16,574 nucleotides of DNA from Euryarchaeota archaeon UBA251. GTDB lineage: Archaea > Thermoplasmatota > Poseidoniia > Poseidoniales > Thalassarchaeaceae. A program made the translations under genes and the position numbers. Position 1 is the first letter of the stretch. Every line of letters starts with the position of its first letter. The DNA is taken from contig DAFJ01000087.1 of assembly GCA_002497905.1 (NCBI GenBank), positions 1 through 16,574 on the forward strand. Direction: 5' to 3'. The notes under the pieces were generated by a model. The model saw nothing but the letters and a program-made list of their open reading frames with translations, was not told the origin of the DNA and ran no database searches. Of the stretch, positions 9,601-15,751 are shown in pieces.

Positions 9601-12203
9601 CGTCATCAGATATCGAAGATCTAACAGACGCCAGTGGAAGTTATGATGCTCGTATTCCAGCGTGGGCAGTTGTCTCTGCTGAACTCACTACATCTTTGAG
9701 TACTCCATTGGTAGATGGTGTGGAATATGGAATATCCATTGTAACGGAGTATTCTGGAGGATTGTTGGGTGAACCATCTAATTTCGGTAACTTTGCAATT
9801 CCAATCGATAATGTCCCGAATCCGCCTGTATGGGTGAACGCTACAATCGACGAGGACCAAGAGGGCCGAGTAATGCTCGAATGGTCCGCATGTACTGAAC
9901 TTGATCATGCCTTTACACATTATTGGAGGACGCCGATTCCAATTCCAGAAGATTTCCCATATCGTCTTCCTAGGGCAACTGCAATACCTGCAGGAGAGGC
10001 GAATACCACCTTTACTCAAATCCCGACGAATGATCCATTTTGGTTTGCGTTTGTGTGTACTGATGAAAGTGGACAATTCGACGAATCGAATGCCACAATA
10101 GTCGGCCCCGTAATCTGGACCGCTTTGGAGGATGATGGCACTCCACCTGCTCCAGTCGAAGACATCGTTGCGTTCGATACTCCTGATGACGAAGGTGGCC
10201 ATATCACGATTGAGTGGACAGCAAATGAGGAGGAAGACTGCGCTTTCTATGAAATCTATGGCCATATTGCAAACTCGGAAACGTTACCATCAGATGTTGT
10301 TGGCTGGGATATCGCATTGACCACTTTCGGCTGCGCTCCATTATTGGAAGGACAACGTCCCGGGCCTCCTGGAGGCCCTCCTGGTGGTGGGCAAGGCCCT
10401 CCAACTCAGATGGCCCGACAGGATCAATCTCAGGATGCTACAATTTCAGTAGTGGTGAACGATATTGCCGGCCGACCAATCCAAGATGGCATAGTCCACT
10501 GGTTCACAGTGGTCGCAGTTGATCTATGGCAGAATAAGGATCTAGAGAATGTTACAATTGTTGAAGCTACATCGGTCGCGAATGTTGCTCCTCAGCCCCC
10601 TGAACGCATCACAAACATCGAAGCATGGGATACTCCGGATGATGATGGTACCAGTATTGATGTTAGTTGGACACCTAGTTTCGATCGTGATTTGGAACAT
10701 TATGTGGTATGGGTATCTGAACATCCCGTTACTACTGTAGGTCCGAAGTGGAGTGCTTGTTCAGAAGATCCCGACGAATGCGGTCTAATCTTGGTTGAAC
10801 GCCGTGGATGGGCCGAGGAGCGAATCGAAATTACGGTTGATACGGCCCTGTACGGTGGTAGTTCAGTTAGTACAGCACAGTCTGATTCAATTCAGCCTGA
10901 TGTCAATCTCTACGTGACAGTTACAGCACACGATCAAATCGACAATGTTTACCTGACTCGCCTTGAAACAGTGGAGGTTACACCAATTGACAACCGAGGA
11001 GACATCACCCCCCCATCACGTTTGGATGCGCCGACTTTAGCGGACCGCCCAGACGATTTGGGTGACGCCCTCCACGTTTCCTTTGACTTGAGCCTCGCAA
11101 GCGACCTCGATCGTTACGAGGTATTCACTTCGTCACTACCATTTACAGACGCGTCTACTATGGAGCCAGCAGCCGTTCTTGAGAGGAATCCAGATCTACC
11201 AGCAGCGGTTGAAATCTTCTCTCGCACAAATTCAGAATCTGACAGGGATGTCCTACCTCTTGCACCAGGAGTCGAGACTTGGGTTGCTGTTGTGCCCGTT
11301 GACAGCTCAGGTAATGCGTTGTATACAGATCTCCTAACTTCGAGCCGCTCTCCGATTGACAACTCTCTTCTTGATCCAGGCCTCCATCTCCCAGAGATTA
11401 CTGGAGTAACTTTACGGTGGTCCGATGATGGAAATTCGATTATTGTTGAATGGGACATCTCTGAAGACGCCAAGGTCCGCTCTTATTGGATATACGCCTC
11501 CAATGAGGTCTTTGAGGACACTCGAGATGCACGACTGGTCAAAGATTTCGTTCAGGGTGTATCCTACACTTTCGATGCAATAGGTAACGATACTTTGGAT
11601 CAAAATCTGACTCATTATGTGACGGTTGTTGCACACGATGGAGAAGTCCACCGATTTGGTGTAACAGCGCAAGCCCTGTTACCATATGATCCAACAGCAG
11701 TGCCGAATCCAGGTGATTCTGAGGATGCAGCTTGGTGGGAGGCACTAGGTGTTCAGACCGTAGTTATCCTCATCTTACTCGGCATGATTATTGCCGCAAT
11801 GGTAGCCCTCTTTGTCATGCGTCGAAAGGATCCGAGTGCTGAATGGGCACATTTAGCGCAAGGAACCTATGGAATACAAAATCAGGAACGTTGGGATGAC
11901 GATGATATGGGTATGCTAGCATCTCCCACAGTTGCCCCGCCACCGATGGATGCGCAACCTGTTGGCGTAGCACAAGTAGCTCCAGTCGATAACTACAACT
12001 TCTCTAAGCGGAGAGCCGGAGATCTCGTTCAGGAGTATGATTTACCTTCTGTTGACGTACTTGTCCAAGAGGCGCGCTATCATGATGATAATCAGGATCA
12101 ATACCTCAATACACAGGAATTAACGAGTGCTGCGAAGGCATTGCGCTCTGGACAGCAGCGAGATGACGATCTTGACATGTCGTTCCTCGATGACCTCCTC
12201 TGA
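3669..12203 (+). CDS. Giant secreted, membrane-anchored beta-propeller and Fn3 protein with an EF-hand-like cytoplasmic tail
   Basis: About 2844 residues from the ATG at 3669. That start begins a signal peptide: Arg12, a hydrophobic core AVLMVLLMLFSSLSAIGF, and probable cleavage after LSSA (residue 37). The frame stays open back to a TTG at 3567 overlapping pyk, but this would put 34 polar residues ahead of the signal, so it was not used. Order: N-terminal beta-rich domain (about 40-180); a long run of propeller-like blades (about 183-1795) with recurring units such as LYVGT-x-GGV-x-R-x-DL-x-TG-x-W, resembling two-component-regulator or PQQ-type blades; a second beta-rich region (about 1798-1929); six Fn3-like domains (about 1931-2674), several beginning DTPDD-x-G and I-x-V-x-W; one transmembrane helix (2695-2717) followed by RRKD; and an acidic tail with an EF-hand-like loop (2806-2817). 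At least 25 N-x-S/T sequons and many paired cysteines fit an extracellular location. No catalytic domain was recognised. A role in adhesion, surface architecture or ligand sensing is inferred, not shown. Confidence 0.85.
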   Translation: MLQPHSPGSAPRSAVLMVLLMLFSSLSAIGFSPLSSAHPSQVAEWPMEGSNDTGWVLLEATGANPSTSTDATGQLMLDFAPGAEISNLTFEIQVNGSDGVWADQPQLTLMDTQTSLLDWRTYGDFGRAVDFLNGDPHTGRLSPTTDTGATHVLPAGVTITDLVIEALRPADPLVSFERLEFEVKDWAMHPADHRLYVVTNDNILVVDANNEPWVIDVIDSYEPTAIEVDAAGGRILIASSEGVSAYSADDFTPLMSLGPIGGQSPSRVDLAVDGGGDVWAVSDCSIERYDATTGAWTADPISTSSGTTATGPCAGTSDERVVPTSMFVDGSDLYVGTQDHGITMWDGTTYTHWDTQNALTSDTILGFERAGDVLYISTADGGVMRKDLNTGSWLATWSSQNWLSSDDIQSMSVTDDWIHILAGDVLHTYNGTSLTFTSTDFSTDLNVPSPITVLPWRATEGVLRGPVNESVLLIGSSGRVSVLEAGNSPSFDRTELFANSPSSDDMMSITRLSDVYWIGGADWIDRFDSSQNLWIESIRTNEEGRAIATDGTDIYLGTAGGGLMVYDANGSLLQTLDEASSPSIASDFIQDMSYDAYTSTLSLSHPSQGLTVWNLSSGAVTEFNEQASGVQELDSDDVGEIATRSGIVYIGSDEEGVMRIDLTTNEVIGSWQSLGADELDWAPIASDGTTVWLGLDGFGVLVYDRVTGEVLDRYTSGGGNQPGQGAMQSNDVFSVEADPYGGVLVGTSFGLERFSNGQGSSVSQQGRFAPREFFDTHSDSSSIWAATDRGLCRYTWTFQFDDCWDDDDDIPDDVRSVRLIGNNKIYVGTENGAVVWDTVNEVVLDTWEAGEATNNAKVVVHNDIAYVGFDGAGIQRYDLVNSDWLSPWDQSSNIIGGDGVTSLALGESGHTLWAGGNFGLAEIDLNTSTVLRDWDKGTNSGGPTLSNWDPMHITIYGGILHYAQQLNYQNSRDLIFRINLSTDTSLSELDVGARIGTSGNTNGMNMVGDELWVGVTPSQWWTGIGAVVRWNVTNGSWADTLDSTGNIERVNAQYLGDCFPLDPADCELWVAYGENYLRRYNAANMTLLGSWDDVDGRIRGMVEFNGEYLFGSLDGLLRFDPTNDTWLTRWNPNNGGMPSSGDEDVYTVEVVGDDLWVGTYAQSGWNTNADIHIKNGTTGQWQSIAAGSGSVPSGYPADIGECAGIVHVGMGTLGWWAPGGVARYDLSSNSWIGDFRANSGEIDNDDVRAVSCDQPNEIVYFGYDTDGIGIGRYIYGTQNQALAPIDAGDGISEEAVFPGGLLYHNNRVLIAHVGTGAGGFSQVPVSGTTVGSGSLVDPGLSSGSIVLKPTANGATAYAIARNGESTGNSRVDLLDSNGLTPGGIDSFVALSSGRILEFLSHGNKVYAVQGEDVTSGLGTSILEGTLINGTVRWDRSFSFGFEIVNEIYHDGTDLWVSTIFQGLIRVDLTTGQLQPPVIGFHWNHDGIVPWNGSLVIGLMGTDSTAAGVQVYDVANNTISDGKLIAALPSNFVWDFEEHDGRIWIATIGGLGVWNLTTSDWDDPFTVLDGLPFPYVRELGVANGNLLVGTWGGVAELNTTTMTVVRVLNEQAGLIGTTVSGLTVLPTTTIVDASGVSTVFGETMFVAHDGRGITRPGYTEVPTATMIPSATRPIDMIPDNAIESITADAWGVHIATVTAPIIHWNASSGQMEDGPNPLTMAGYPPNTLVSDGNEVVSIGLPGITYFAADGSHLVDDVIQITDLMAGYIDSDGLAAVGSDGFHLFAPISHNEADRFTNRRADPLTVLVAGANYDITNQTHPGRQIVLINSETASVTSSTGAQGPNGIQLIQNAVTSVSPILGAATWMSTTTLNYTGIWDLAELDSSLESSLQNAIDNAAMSQTGRQVELGLQSPSNGSIWVRLTYDWVRLEQPTEVLEFFDRPDDGGETLIARWSPSTDHGWVAYRIYVWETTEYPNGLTSSDIEDLTDASGSYDARIPAWAVVSAELTTSLSTPLVDGVEYGISIVTEYSGGLLGEPSNFGNFAIPIDNVPNPPVWVNATIDEDQEGRVMLEWSACTELDHAFTHYWRTPIPIPEDFPYRLPRATAIPAGEANTTFTQIPTNDPFWFAFVCTDESGQFDESNATIVGPVIWTALEDDGTPPAPVEDIVAFDTPDDEGGHITIEWTANEEEDCAFYEIYGHIANSETLPSDVVGWDIALTTFGCAPLLEGQRPGPPGGPPGGGQGPPTQMARQDQSQDATISVVVNDIAGRPIQDGIVHWFTVVAVDLWQNKDLENVTIVEATSVANVAPQPPERITNIEAWDTPDDDGTSIDVSWTPSFDRDLEHYVVWVSEHPVTTVGPKWSACSEDPDECGLILVERRGWAEERIEITVDTALYGGSSVSTAQSDSIQPDVNLYVTVTAHDQIDNVYLTRLETVEVTPIDNRGDITPPSRLDAPTLADRPDDLGDALHVSFDLSLASDLDRYEVFTSSLPFTDASTMEPAAVLERNPDLPAAVEIFSRTNSESDRDVLPLAPGVETWVAVVPVDSSGNALYTDLLTSSRSPIDNSLLDPGLHLPEITGVTLRWSDDGNSIIVEWDISEDAKVRSYWIYASNEVFEDTRDARLVKDFVQGVSYTFDAIGNDTLDQNLTHYVTVVAHDGEVHRFGVTAQALLPYDPTAVPNPGDSEDAAWWEALGVQTVVILILLGMIIAAMVALFVMRRKDPSAEWAHLAQGTYGIQNQERWDDDDMGMLASPTVAPPPMDAQPVGVAQVAPVDNYNFSKRRAGDLVQEYDLPSVDVLVQEARYHDDNQDQYLNTQELTSAAKALRSGQQRDDDLDMSFLDDLL
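6069..6107 (+). other. Asp-rich loop within the propeller region of the giant protein
   Basis: Residues 801-813 read DDCWDDDDDIPDD, with nine aspartates in thirteen residues, sitting between two propeller blades. A surface loop this acidic could bind a divalent metal. It is not a canonical EF-hand, and Cys803 could pair with the nearby Cys in GLCRYTW. Confidence 0.4.
10350..10440 (+). other. Gly/Pro/Gln-rich insert inside the third Fn3-like domain
   Basis: From about residue 2228 the protein reads GQRPGPPGGPPGGGQGPP and then a Gln/Asp-rich stretch before Fn3-like strands resume at ISVVVND. It interrupts the domain that starts with PPAPVEDIVAFDTPDDEGG. At the DNA level it contains the 17-nt inverted repeat GGGCCTCC-T-GGAGGCCC (10362-10378). 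It is probably a flexible surface loop. Confidence 0.6.
11751..11819 (+). other. Transmembrane anchor of the giant protein
   Basis: Residues 2695-2717 are a 23-residue hydrophobic stretch (VQTVVILILLGMIIAAMVAL...) followed by the positive cluster RRKD. The topology is therefore the long N-terminal part outside and about 127 residues inside. Confidence 0.85.
12084..12119 (+). other. EF-hand-like calcium-binding loop in the cytoplasmic tail
   Basis: The 12-residue loop DDNQDQYLNTQE has Asp1, Asn3, Asp5, Tyr7, Leu8, Asn9 and Glu12, matching the EF-hand ligand pattern except that the usual Gly6 is Gln. It is flanked by helix-compatible sequence (DVLVQEARYH before, LTSAAKALRSG after), as in a true helix-loop-helix. 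Only one such loop is seen in the tail. Confidence 0.6.
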
Positions 12204-12225
12204 ACTGCGAAGCCTCTTCCGTTCA

Positions 12226-12238
12226 GGAGGGTTCCTCC
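12226..12238 (+). promoter_or_regulatory. Shine-Dalgarno of pabC inside a perfect 5-bp hairpin
   Basis: GGAGG-GTT-CCTCC is a perfect inverted repeat with a 3-nt loop, lying in the 39-nt gap between the giant gene and the pabC-like gene and ending 4 nt before the ATG. The left arm GGAGG is the only strong ribosome binding site in the gap. Folding would hide it. The layout is the same as upstream of pyk. Confidence 0.5.
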
Positions 12239-12242
12239 CGGC

Positions 12243-12977
12243 ATGAGCGACGAACGACCCGGCGACTCCGTCTTCACGACGGCTGCTTTCCGGAACACCA
12301 CAGTCCTTGCACGTTCAGCGCACGAAGAACGCCTAATCAGATTCGCAGAAGCTGCACGATGCCCCCCTCTAGAGGCTGAATTCGTCAGGGATGAAATCAA
12401 TCGCAGTTTAGAGGAAACTACACTTGATGTTGGTTTGATGCGCATCGAATGGTCTGCAGATGGGAAACTTTCGATTCATATACGGACGAATCCAGAGATT
12501 AGGGGCCCTGTCTCTGCGATTAGCGTTCCAGCCCCTAGGTGGCCCCGACGATTTCGCGGTATCAAACACGGAGCATGGTCTGCATACGTTACAGCGAGGG
12601 ATACTGCTGAGCGAACAGGTTCAGACATTGCTTTACTGATTCATGATTATTCCATCGTCGATGGAGACCGATGTACACCTATTCTCTTGGACGAAGATGG
12701 TGTAGCTTACGCCCCTGGAGAGGAACAGGGCGCGGTCGAATCTGTCACTCTAACGTTAATTGAGCACGAACTTGAATCAGCCGGAATCCCACTAAGGACT
12801 GCTTGGTTGACTGAAGAACTAGTGCGCCGATGCCGCGAATTGGTTGTTGTTGGAACAGGTATAGGCGTACTCGCCATCGAAGAAATCGATGGTCACGAGA
12901 TTCCAGTAGGCAATTGCCTCCTTGCCCCGATTGAGCGTGGTTTGAAGGAAGCATGGGCGATGTCTGAGGTTGAGTGA
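12243..12977 (+). CDS. pabC: Class IV PLP-dependent enzyme, probable 4-amino-4-deoxychorismate lyase
   Basis: Probably cleaves aminodeoxychorismate to p-aminobenzoate and pyruvate in the cytoplasm. At 244 residues it is slightly shorter than E. coli PabC (269). It has the class IV aminotransferase layout: an N-terminal FTTAAFRNTTVLARSAHEERL resembling the usual F-E-T-x-R...H-x-x-R-L opening, a candidate PLP lysine Lys108 in RGIKHGAWSAY, then TGSDIALLIHDYSIVDGD, an acidic E-D-G turn, and a late segment ELVVVGTGIGVLAIEEIDG corresponding to the cofactor phosphate-binding loop. It is divergent: the usual Glu followed by Ser and Asn after the ALLL strand is replaced by D-G-D-R-C-T. The strongest functional evidence is its 4-nt overlap with the aminodeoxychorismate synthase gene. 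A related activity, such as D-amino acid or branched-chain aminotransferase, is possible but less likely in this context. Confidence 0.7.
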   Translation: MSDERPGDSVFTTAAFRNTTVLARSAHEERLIRFAEAARCPPLEAEFVRDEINRSLEETTLDVGLMRIEWSADGKLSIHIRTNPEIRGPVSAISVPAPRWPRRFRGIKHGAWSAYVTARDTAERTGSDIALLIHDYSIVDGDRCTPILLDEDGVAYAPGEEQGAVESVTLTLIEHELESAGIPLRTAWLTEELVRRCRELVVVGTGIGVLAIEEIDGHEIPVGNCLLAPIERGLKEAWAMSEVE

Positions 12978-15268
12978 GGCGTATGATTCATCGACGACTC
13001 CCTCGATTCGATAGTGATCAACCACTTGTCGATCTCCAAAGATCCTTGCGAACTATCCGTTCAGCTGATTTATCCCCCGACGAACTTCTCCTTCATTCGG
13101 GAGGCCCGGTATCGGATATCGCCCGAGCCTCACTTCTGATGGCGCCTGCCTATCACCGCACTTTACTCAAGCAACCCCCTCCTATTGATGCATCAGAGAA
13201 ACCCTCCCCTCCTTCCCCGTTGAATGGGGAAATTCAGTTTCCCACAATCCCCCCTATGATAGTCGAAGTTCAGCAATGGAACGGCAAAGGTTGGATTACT
13301 CGCGAGACTCGTACTGCATCGAATCTCACTGAAGCGATGCGTCTCGCACGTCTTGGAACCATCCAACCCACTCCTGATGAATTGCCTAGCCTTGGAACGG
13401 TTACCGGCCTCCTTGGCTACGATCTAGTCCAGTGGACTTCACCAGTCGACATCCTCTATCGACCCAATGAAGGAACGGTTCTTGGTGTCCTGTATCCGCT
13501 TGATGCCTACATTCATCACAATCGAGAACTAGACGTCATGACCCTAGTCTCTGCTGAGGATCATCCGTGGGCGAATTTACCGATTGAGGAGACATCTATC
13601 ATTCCACAGAAGCCCCTAGAAATCATTCACTCAATGAATCCTGTCAGCACATCTGATGCACATCACGCACATCAGGTTCAGCGTATTATCGAATCAATCC
13701 GTGGCGGTCACCTCTACCAAGCGAACTACGGTCGCACTTGGAGTGGGCTCACTGATATCCATCCATGGGGGGTATTCGAAAGATTAGTCGAGATTAATCC
13801 CGCTCCTTTCTCAGGTTGGCTTCATGCTCCTGATCTCGACCTTGCCATTGCTTCTTCCAGTCCTGAACTCCTGCTAGAGATGGGGCTTGACTGCGTGTCT
13901 ACACGTCCAATCAAGGGCACTCGTCCAAGAGGCATGCATCTGGAAGCTGACACTGCTGAAGTGACGACGATGCTGACATCTCGTAAGGAAATCGCAGAGC
14001 ACATGATGCTAGTCGATCTTGAGATGAATGATATCCGCCGAATTAGTCGAGTAGGGTCCACAATCTGGGCGGACTGGCGAATAGAATCATTGCCAAACGT
14101 ACACCACATGGTTAGCACCGTCTCCGGCCATCCTGCATCAGGTGTCGATGTTCCATCCGCATTGCAACATCTATTTCCAGGCGGCTCCATCACTGGCTGT
14201 CCAAAGGATGTGACGATAGCAGCAATTTCTGAACTTGAAGAGGCCCCTCGAGGCGCATGGACAGGCTCACTTGGATACGAAGATCCATTGCGTAGTCAGG
14301 GCGTCTGGAACATTCTAATTCGGACAATGGAGGCCCATTCAACGGACGATGGTTGGCATGCTATCATCAAGGCAGGAGGCGGTATTACAGCCGAATCAGA
14401 TCCAGCATCTGAGGTTGAAGAAGCGAAATTGAAGGCAGCGGCACTGATTGAAGCCTGTTGGCCAAAATCAAATTTGGATCCATTAACTCAACCGGTTTCA
14501 GCAGAATCCCGGATTGAATCCATCCGTGTCGTCGATGATCGAACATCCGCTCTCTTAACACGCCTCCATACCGACTCACCTCGTGTCCACCGTCTGTCTA
14601 ATCCACCCCGCGTCCTTTTTGTGAATAACTTAGATTCCTTCACATGGAACATTGTCGATGAACTTCGAATATGTGGAGCCGAGGTCATCATCGTGTCTGG
14701 CCGTGGACCAGAATCGAATGTGGACATCGAGGTTTTACTTGAAACACATTCTCCTACACACATTGTTCTCGGACCCGGCCCCTCTGAGCCCACATCTTCC
14801 CCCCTCACCATGGCATTCGCCCGTTGGGCATTAGACACTAATTCACCCCTACCTACACTTGGCTTATGTCTCGGGCATCAAGCCCTTGGGATTGCGGATG
14901 GTTGGGTACTCAAACGCACCCCAAGCGGTGCTGTTCATGGTGTTCCCATGAGTATTGAGCACGTATCTTCGGGTTTATTCATCCATTCCGAAGATTTTCC
15001 GACAATGATGCGTTATCATAGTCTCAGTATCACTGCTCCGAAGGGGAACACAAAACAGAAACTGGCCGCCAATGCATGGGTCGAGCCCACAGGTCTAATC
15101 ATGGGTGTTGAGGCAATTGATCGTCCAGTTCATGGGATTCAATTCCACCCTGAATCATGCGGAAGCCCTGCGGGCCGAGCTTTACTCAAGACCTTCCTAG
15201 ATCTCGAACGGGATGCTTCTAGAAGTATCTTGGAGGACTCCCCTCAGGCCTCTGAACAGCAGGATTGA
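12974..15268 (+). CDS. pabBA: Fused aminodeoxychorismate synthase: PabB (N-terminal) and PabA glutamine amidotransferase (C-terminal)
   Basis: Makes 4-amino-4-deoxychorismate from chorismate and glutamine. It is 764 residues from the GTG at 12974, whose GTGA overlaps the pabC stop and suggests translational coupling. An in-frame ATG at 12983, three codons later, is an equally possible start. The synthase half (about 1-500) shows GLLGYDLV, a substrate-site segment with YQANY (residues 248-252), PIKGT at 312-316, FPGGSITGCPK and a late AGGGITAESDP. Lys314 in PIKGT is diagnostic for PabB, because anthranilate synthase has Ala there. After a linker, the amidotransferase half (about 540-750) starts RVLFVNNLDSFTWN and has Cys632 in GLCLGHQ and His725/Glu727 in HGIQFHPES, a complete triad. 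The order PabB then PabA is the reverse of many PabA-PabB fusions. The Arg of the usual L-x-RND motif is Met351 here. Confidence 0.9.
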   Translation: MRRMIHRRLPRFDSDQPLVDLQRSLRTIRSADLSPDELLLHSGGPVSDIARASLLMAPAYHRTLLKQPPPIDASEKPSPPSPLNGEIQFPTIPPMIVEVQQWNGKGWITRETRTASNLTEAMRLARLGTIQPTPDELPSLGTVTGLLGYDLVQWTSPVDILYRPNEGTVLGVLYPLDAYIHHNRELDVMTLVSAEDHPWANLPIEETSIIPQKPLEIIHSMNPVSTSDAHHAHQVQRIIESIRGGHLYQANYGRTWSGLTDIHPWGVFERLVEINPAPFSGWLHAPDLDLAIASSSPELLLEMGLDCVSTRPIKGTRPRGMHLEADTAEVTTMLTSRKEIAEHMMLVDLEMNDIRRISRVGSTIWADWRIESLPNVHHMVSTVSGHPASGVDVPSALQHLFPGGSITGCPKDVTIAAISELEEAPRGAWTGSLGYEDPLRSQGVWNILIRTMEAHSTDDGWHAIIKAGGGITAESDPASEVEEAKLKAAALIEACWPKSNLDPLTQPVSAESRIESIRVVDDRTSALLTRLHTDSPRVHRLSNPPRVLFVNNLDSFTWNIVDELRICGAEVIIVSGRGPESNVDIEVLLETHSPTHIVLGPGPSEPTSSPLTMAFARWALDTNSPLPTLGLCLGHQALGIADGWVLKRTPSGAVHGVPMSIEHVSSGLFIHSEDFPTMMRYHSLSITAPKGNTKQKLAANAWVEPTGLIMGVEAIDRPVHGIQFHPESCGSPAGRALLKTFLDLERDASRSILEDSPQASEQQD

Positions 15269-15281
15269 AGGAGTTAGCGTG

Positions 15282-15294
15282 ATTCCGTAGGAAT
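15282..15294 (+). promoter_or_regulatory. Perfect 5-bp hairpin upstream of the zinc-ribbon gene
   Basis: ATTCC-GTA-GGAAT is a perfect inverted repeat with a 3-nt loop, in the 37-nt gap after pabBA and 11 nt before the next ATG. The right arm runs into GGAATGAGAGA, the only purine-rich candidate for a ribosome binding site. It has the same 5-3-5 geometry as the repeats before pyk and pabC. Confidence 0.4.
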
Positions 15295-15305
15295 GAGAGA
15301 TTCGG

Positions 15306-15668
15306 ATGGCTACATGTCGCTACTGCAGAGGAGTATATCCTCAAGACCAGTTTATCCGGGGCAATGGTCCACGATATCTTGTCTGCGTTCGTTGTGGTGT
15401 TGAGCAAGGTTTCGTCACAGAAGATGAGGTTCCTCAACTCTATTCAGATGAGATAACTCGGGCTCGCACATCACTCTTTGCCCGCCGTTACGGAATTTGG
15501 GCGACCCTCATTGTTGCTTGGTCCGGTTGGCTCGCGATGGGTCAAGGAATCACCTTCTGGACCCCTGCTATTCTTGTTGCTTTGATACTCATGTCTATCC
15601 TTGCCCCGATCCGCCACATCCTTGGAGCAGCTCGTTTCAAGGCGGAACTTCGCCGTCTTACTCCTTAA
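15306..15668 (+). CDS. Small zinc-ribbon membrane protein (unknown function)
   Basis: A 120-residue protein. Residues 4-30 contain two CxxC knuckles, C4-R-Y-C7 and C27-V-R-C30, spaced as in a zinc ribbon. A charged segment follows, then two hydrophobic segments, about YGIWATLIVAWSGWLAMG and TPAILVALILMSILAPI, ending in a basic tail ARFKAELRRLTP. The likely topology is a hairpin in the membrane with the zinc ribbon in the cytoplasm. The start is the ATG at 15306, immediately before the first CxxC; Shine-Dalgarno support is weak. The 37-nt spacing from pabBA suggests co-transcription, but nothing in it points to p-aminobenzoate synthesis. No specific family was recognised. Confidence 0.75.
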   Translation: MATCRYCRGVYPQDQFIRGNGPRYLVCVRCGVEQGFVTEDEVPQLYSDEITRARTSLFARRYGIWATLIVAWSGWLAMGQGITFWTPAILVALILMSILAPIRHILGAARFKAELRRLTP

Positions 15669-15690
15669 TTCGGAACACGGATGATGCGGG

Positions 15691-15699
15691 TTTCATATA
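15691..15699 (+). promoter_or_regulatory. Candidate TATA box upstream of the structured element
   Basis: TTTCATATA lies 23 nt after the stop of the zinc-ribbon gene. Archaeal transcription normally starts about 25-30 nt downstream, which would be near 15720-15728, ahead of the structured element at 15752-15886. This is inferred from sequence and spacing only. Confidence 0.35.
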
Positions 15700-15751
15700 C
15701 CCCAAGGTCATTTCACTAGACAGAGGGAGCGAAGGGCACCCTAGAACGAAA

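Noticed and set aside
9621..10265. 214-codon open frame antisense to the Fn3 region
   Set aside because: Lies wholly within a well-supported coding region, has irregular composition and no domain.
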